Below are positions 62,560-64,000 of a DNA stretch of 64,000 nucleotides, one piece after another. How positions within the stretch are numbered: the first letter of the stretch is position 1; every line of letters begins with the position of its first letter. Both the position numbers and the translations under genes were made by a program. Where the stretch lies: the NCBI RefSeq assembly GCF_001836165.1, contig NZ_KV827649.1:1-64000 (forward strand). Direction: 5' to 3'. Origin of the DNA: Corynebacterium sp. HMSC036D02. Lineage in GTDB: Bacteria; Actinomycetota; Actinomycetes; Mycobacteriales; Mycobacteriaceae. The notes below the pieces were generated by a model that had not been told where the DNA came from, searched no databases, and worked only from the letters and a program-made list of their open reading frames with translations.

Positions 62560-64000
62560 TTGAGCACCGCCACGCCGACGATGCCTGACCTCGAATCGAT
62601 GAATGGCAAGAACAAGGACTGGATCTGGCACTTGTTCTTCGGCGCCATCACCGCTGTCACGCTGATCTTCTTCATCATTTGGAGCAACGGCGAAGTTGCT
62701 GAGGGGGCTAATCGCGTAGTCCTGGTTACAGCGATCATCTTCGCCGTATTCATGGCCTTCAACATTGGCGGCAATGACGTCGCCAACTCCTTCGGTACCT
62801 CCGTGGGTGCAGGAACCTTGTCGATGAAGCAGGCCCTCGCGGTCGCAGCAGTCTTCGAGGTATCCGGTGCCATCCTCGCAGGCGGCGAGGTGACCGATAC
62901 CGTCCGCTCCGGCATCGTGGACCTGGAAGCGATTGACGGGCTCGACCCCATGGAGTTCGTCTACATCATGATGGCCTCGTTGCTTGGCGCTGCCATCTGG
63001 CTGCTCGTCGCCACCCGCATGGGCTGGCCAGTTTCCACGACCCACTCCATCGTCGGCGGTATCGTCGGCGCCGCACTGACCGTCGGCTTCATCACCGGCA
63101 AGGGCGGCATGGATATGGTGCAGTGGGGCGGCATTGGCACCATCGCTTTCTCCTGGGTCCTTTCCCCAGTTCTTGGTGGTGTTGCCGCCTTCCTGCTCTT
63201 CAAGTGGATCAAGACGTCCATCTTGGTGTACAACGACACCGCAGACGAGCGCCTGCGCGAGATCAAGGTTCGCCGCGCCGCGCTGCGCAAGGAGCACAAG
63301 ACCCGCTTCGAGCGCATGAACGAACTACAGCAGATTTCCTACACCAACGCCATGGCCCGTGATGCCGCCCTCACCGCGGAAGATGATTACGACCCAGAGG
63401 CCCTCGAGTCCGACTACTACCGGGATTTGCACAACCTCAACAAGGATCTCGAGGACATCAACGCGCATCGCGCACTGGAGAACTGGGTCCCGCTGCTAGC
63501 CGCTTTGGGCGCCATCATTATCTCCGCGATGATGCTCTTCAAGGGTCTGAAGAACACCGGCGTTGACTTCTCCACCCTGGAGACCTTCCTGGTCATGGGC
63601 ATGATTGGCGCCGTGGTTTGGATGGCAGTGTTCATCTTCGCCCGCTCCCTGAAGAAGAAGTCCCTGTCACGATCGACCTTCCTTCTCTTCTCTTGGATGC
63701 AGGTCTTCACTGCTTCGGCCTTCGCGTTCTCACATGGCTCGAACGATATCGCTAACGCGATTGGCCCCTTCGCCGCCGTCTTCGACGTCCTGCAGACGAA
63801 CCAGATTTCCAATGAAGTCACTGTCCCCCTCCCAGTCATGGTGGCCATGGGTATCGCCCTGATTTCTGGCCTCTGGTTCATTGGACGCTTCGTTATCCAG
63901 ACGGTCGGTTCGGGCCTGACTCAGATGCACCCTTCCTCCGGTTTCGCCGCTGAGCTGGCCGCCGCGGCCGTCGTCATGGCAGCCTCCCTCCTGGGCCTCC
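62560..64000 (+). CDS. Inorganic phosphate transporter, PiT family (3' end cut)
   Basis: 480 residues visible; the gene continues past the window end. The two PiT signatures are GGNDVANSFGTSVGAGTLS at about 70-88 and SHGSNDIANAIGPFAAV at 391-407, separated by a long charged cytoplasmic loop (about 225-305). Low-affinity phosphate/proton or sodium symport is the family role. Start TTG 62560 has AAAGGA 8 nt before it; the ATG at 62581 has no ribosome site. Confidence 0.92.
   Translation, partial: MSTATPTMPDLESMNGKNKDWIWHLFFGAITAVTLIFFIIWSNGEVAEGANRVVLVTAIIFAVFMAFNIGGNDVANSFGTSVGAGTLSMKQALAVAAVFEVSGAILAGGEVTDTVRSGIVDLEAIDGLDPMEFVYIMMASLLGAAIWLLVATRMGWPVSTTHSIVGGIVGAALTVGFITGKGGMDMVQWGGIGTIAFSWVLSPVLGGVAAFLLFKWIKTSILVYNDTADERLREIKVRRAALRKEHKTRFERMNELQQISYTNAMARDAALTAEDDYDPEALESDYYRDLHNLNKDLEDINAHRALENWVPLLAALGAIIISAMMLFKGLKNTGVDFSTLETFLVMGMIGAVVWMAVFIFARSLKKKSLSRSTFLLFSWMQVFTASAFAFSHGSNDIANAIGPFAAVFDVLQTNQISNEVTVPLPVMVAMGIALISGLWFIGRFVIQTVGSGLTQMHPSSGFAAELAAAAVVMAASLLGL

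Overview
The window is a stretch of core chromosome from a Corynebacterium species, or a very close relative. The evidence is the argCJBDFRGH cluster, the uvrA/infC-rpmI-rplT/pheST neighbourhood, the aroC-K-B-Q/pepQ/efp/nusB run, decaprenyl-carrier type envelope genes, moderately high GC, and many leaderless genes whose -10 hexamer lies about 7 nt before the start codon. No insertion sequence, prophage, CRISPR array or integrase was seen.

Layout. Positions 1-185 carry the tandem promoters and leader of an rRNA operon that runs leftwards out of the window. Next, on the minus strand, come tyrS, a Trm112-like protein and a three-gene envelope operon (two solute-binding-like proteins, one fused to a von Willebrand A domain, plus a small membrane protein). 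A decayed amino-acid permease lies just upstream. The complete arginine pathway occupies 5722-14287, with argR inside it and a separate promoter in front of argG. A secreted Cys-rich protein, pheS-pheT, a TrmH-type methyltransferase, a TM2 protein, infC-rpmI-rplT (infC appears to start with AUC), a beta-lactamase-fold lipoprotein and uvrA follow.

From 25.6 to 30.7 kb the plus strand carries a metallo-beta-lactamase-fold hydrolase, a DoxX protein, a HelD/HelR-type RNA polymerase ATPase and an App1-type phosphatase. Two universal stress proteins, uvrB, a DUF4259 protein, coaE and rpsA are on the minus strand. A methyltransferase and an RDD membrane protein (plus) face polA (minus). Then come a tRNA with a CAA anticodon but a short variable loop, a small exported protein, a DUF368 (PopT-type) polyprenyl-phosphate transporter and a three-gene amino-acid ABC importer.

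The minus strand from 45.2 to 61.1 kb is one long housekeeping block: nusB, efp, pepQ, aroQ, aroB, aroK, aroC, a short prepilin-peptidase-like protein, aroE, mltG, ruvX, alaS, rarA, an APH-fold kinase-like protein and aspS. On the plus strand a YpfJ-type zinc metallopeptidase and a large PiT phosphate transporter, cut by the window end, close the region.

The genes serve amino-acid synthesis (arginine, chorismate), aminoacylation and translation, nucleotide-excision repair (uvrA, uvrB, polA) and envelope maintenance. Nothing is certainly a new system. The least explained items are the binding-protein/VWA operon, the infC leader with its AUC start, the unusual tRNA, a CxxC-containing open frame overlapping the end of the beta-lactamase-fold gene, and the kinase-like gene coupled to rarA.
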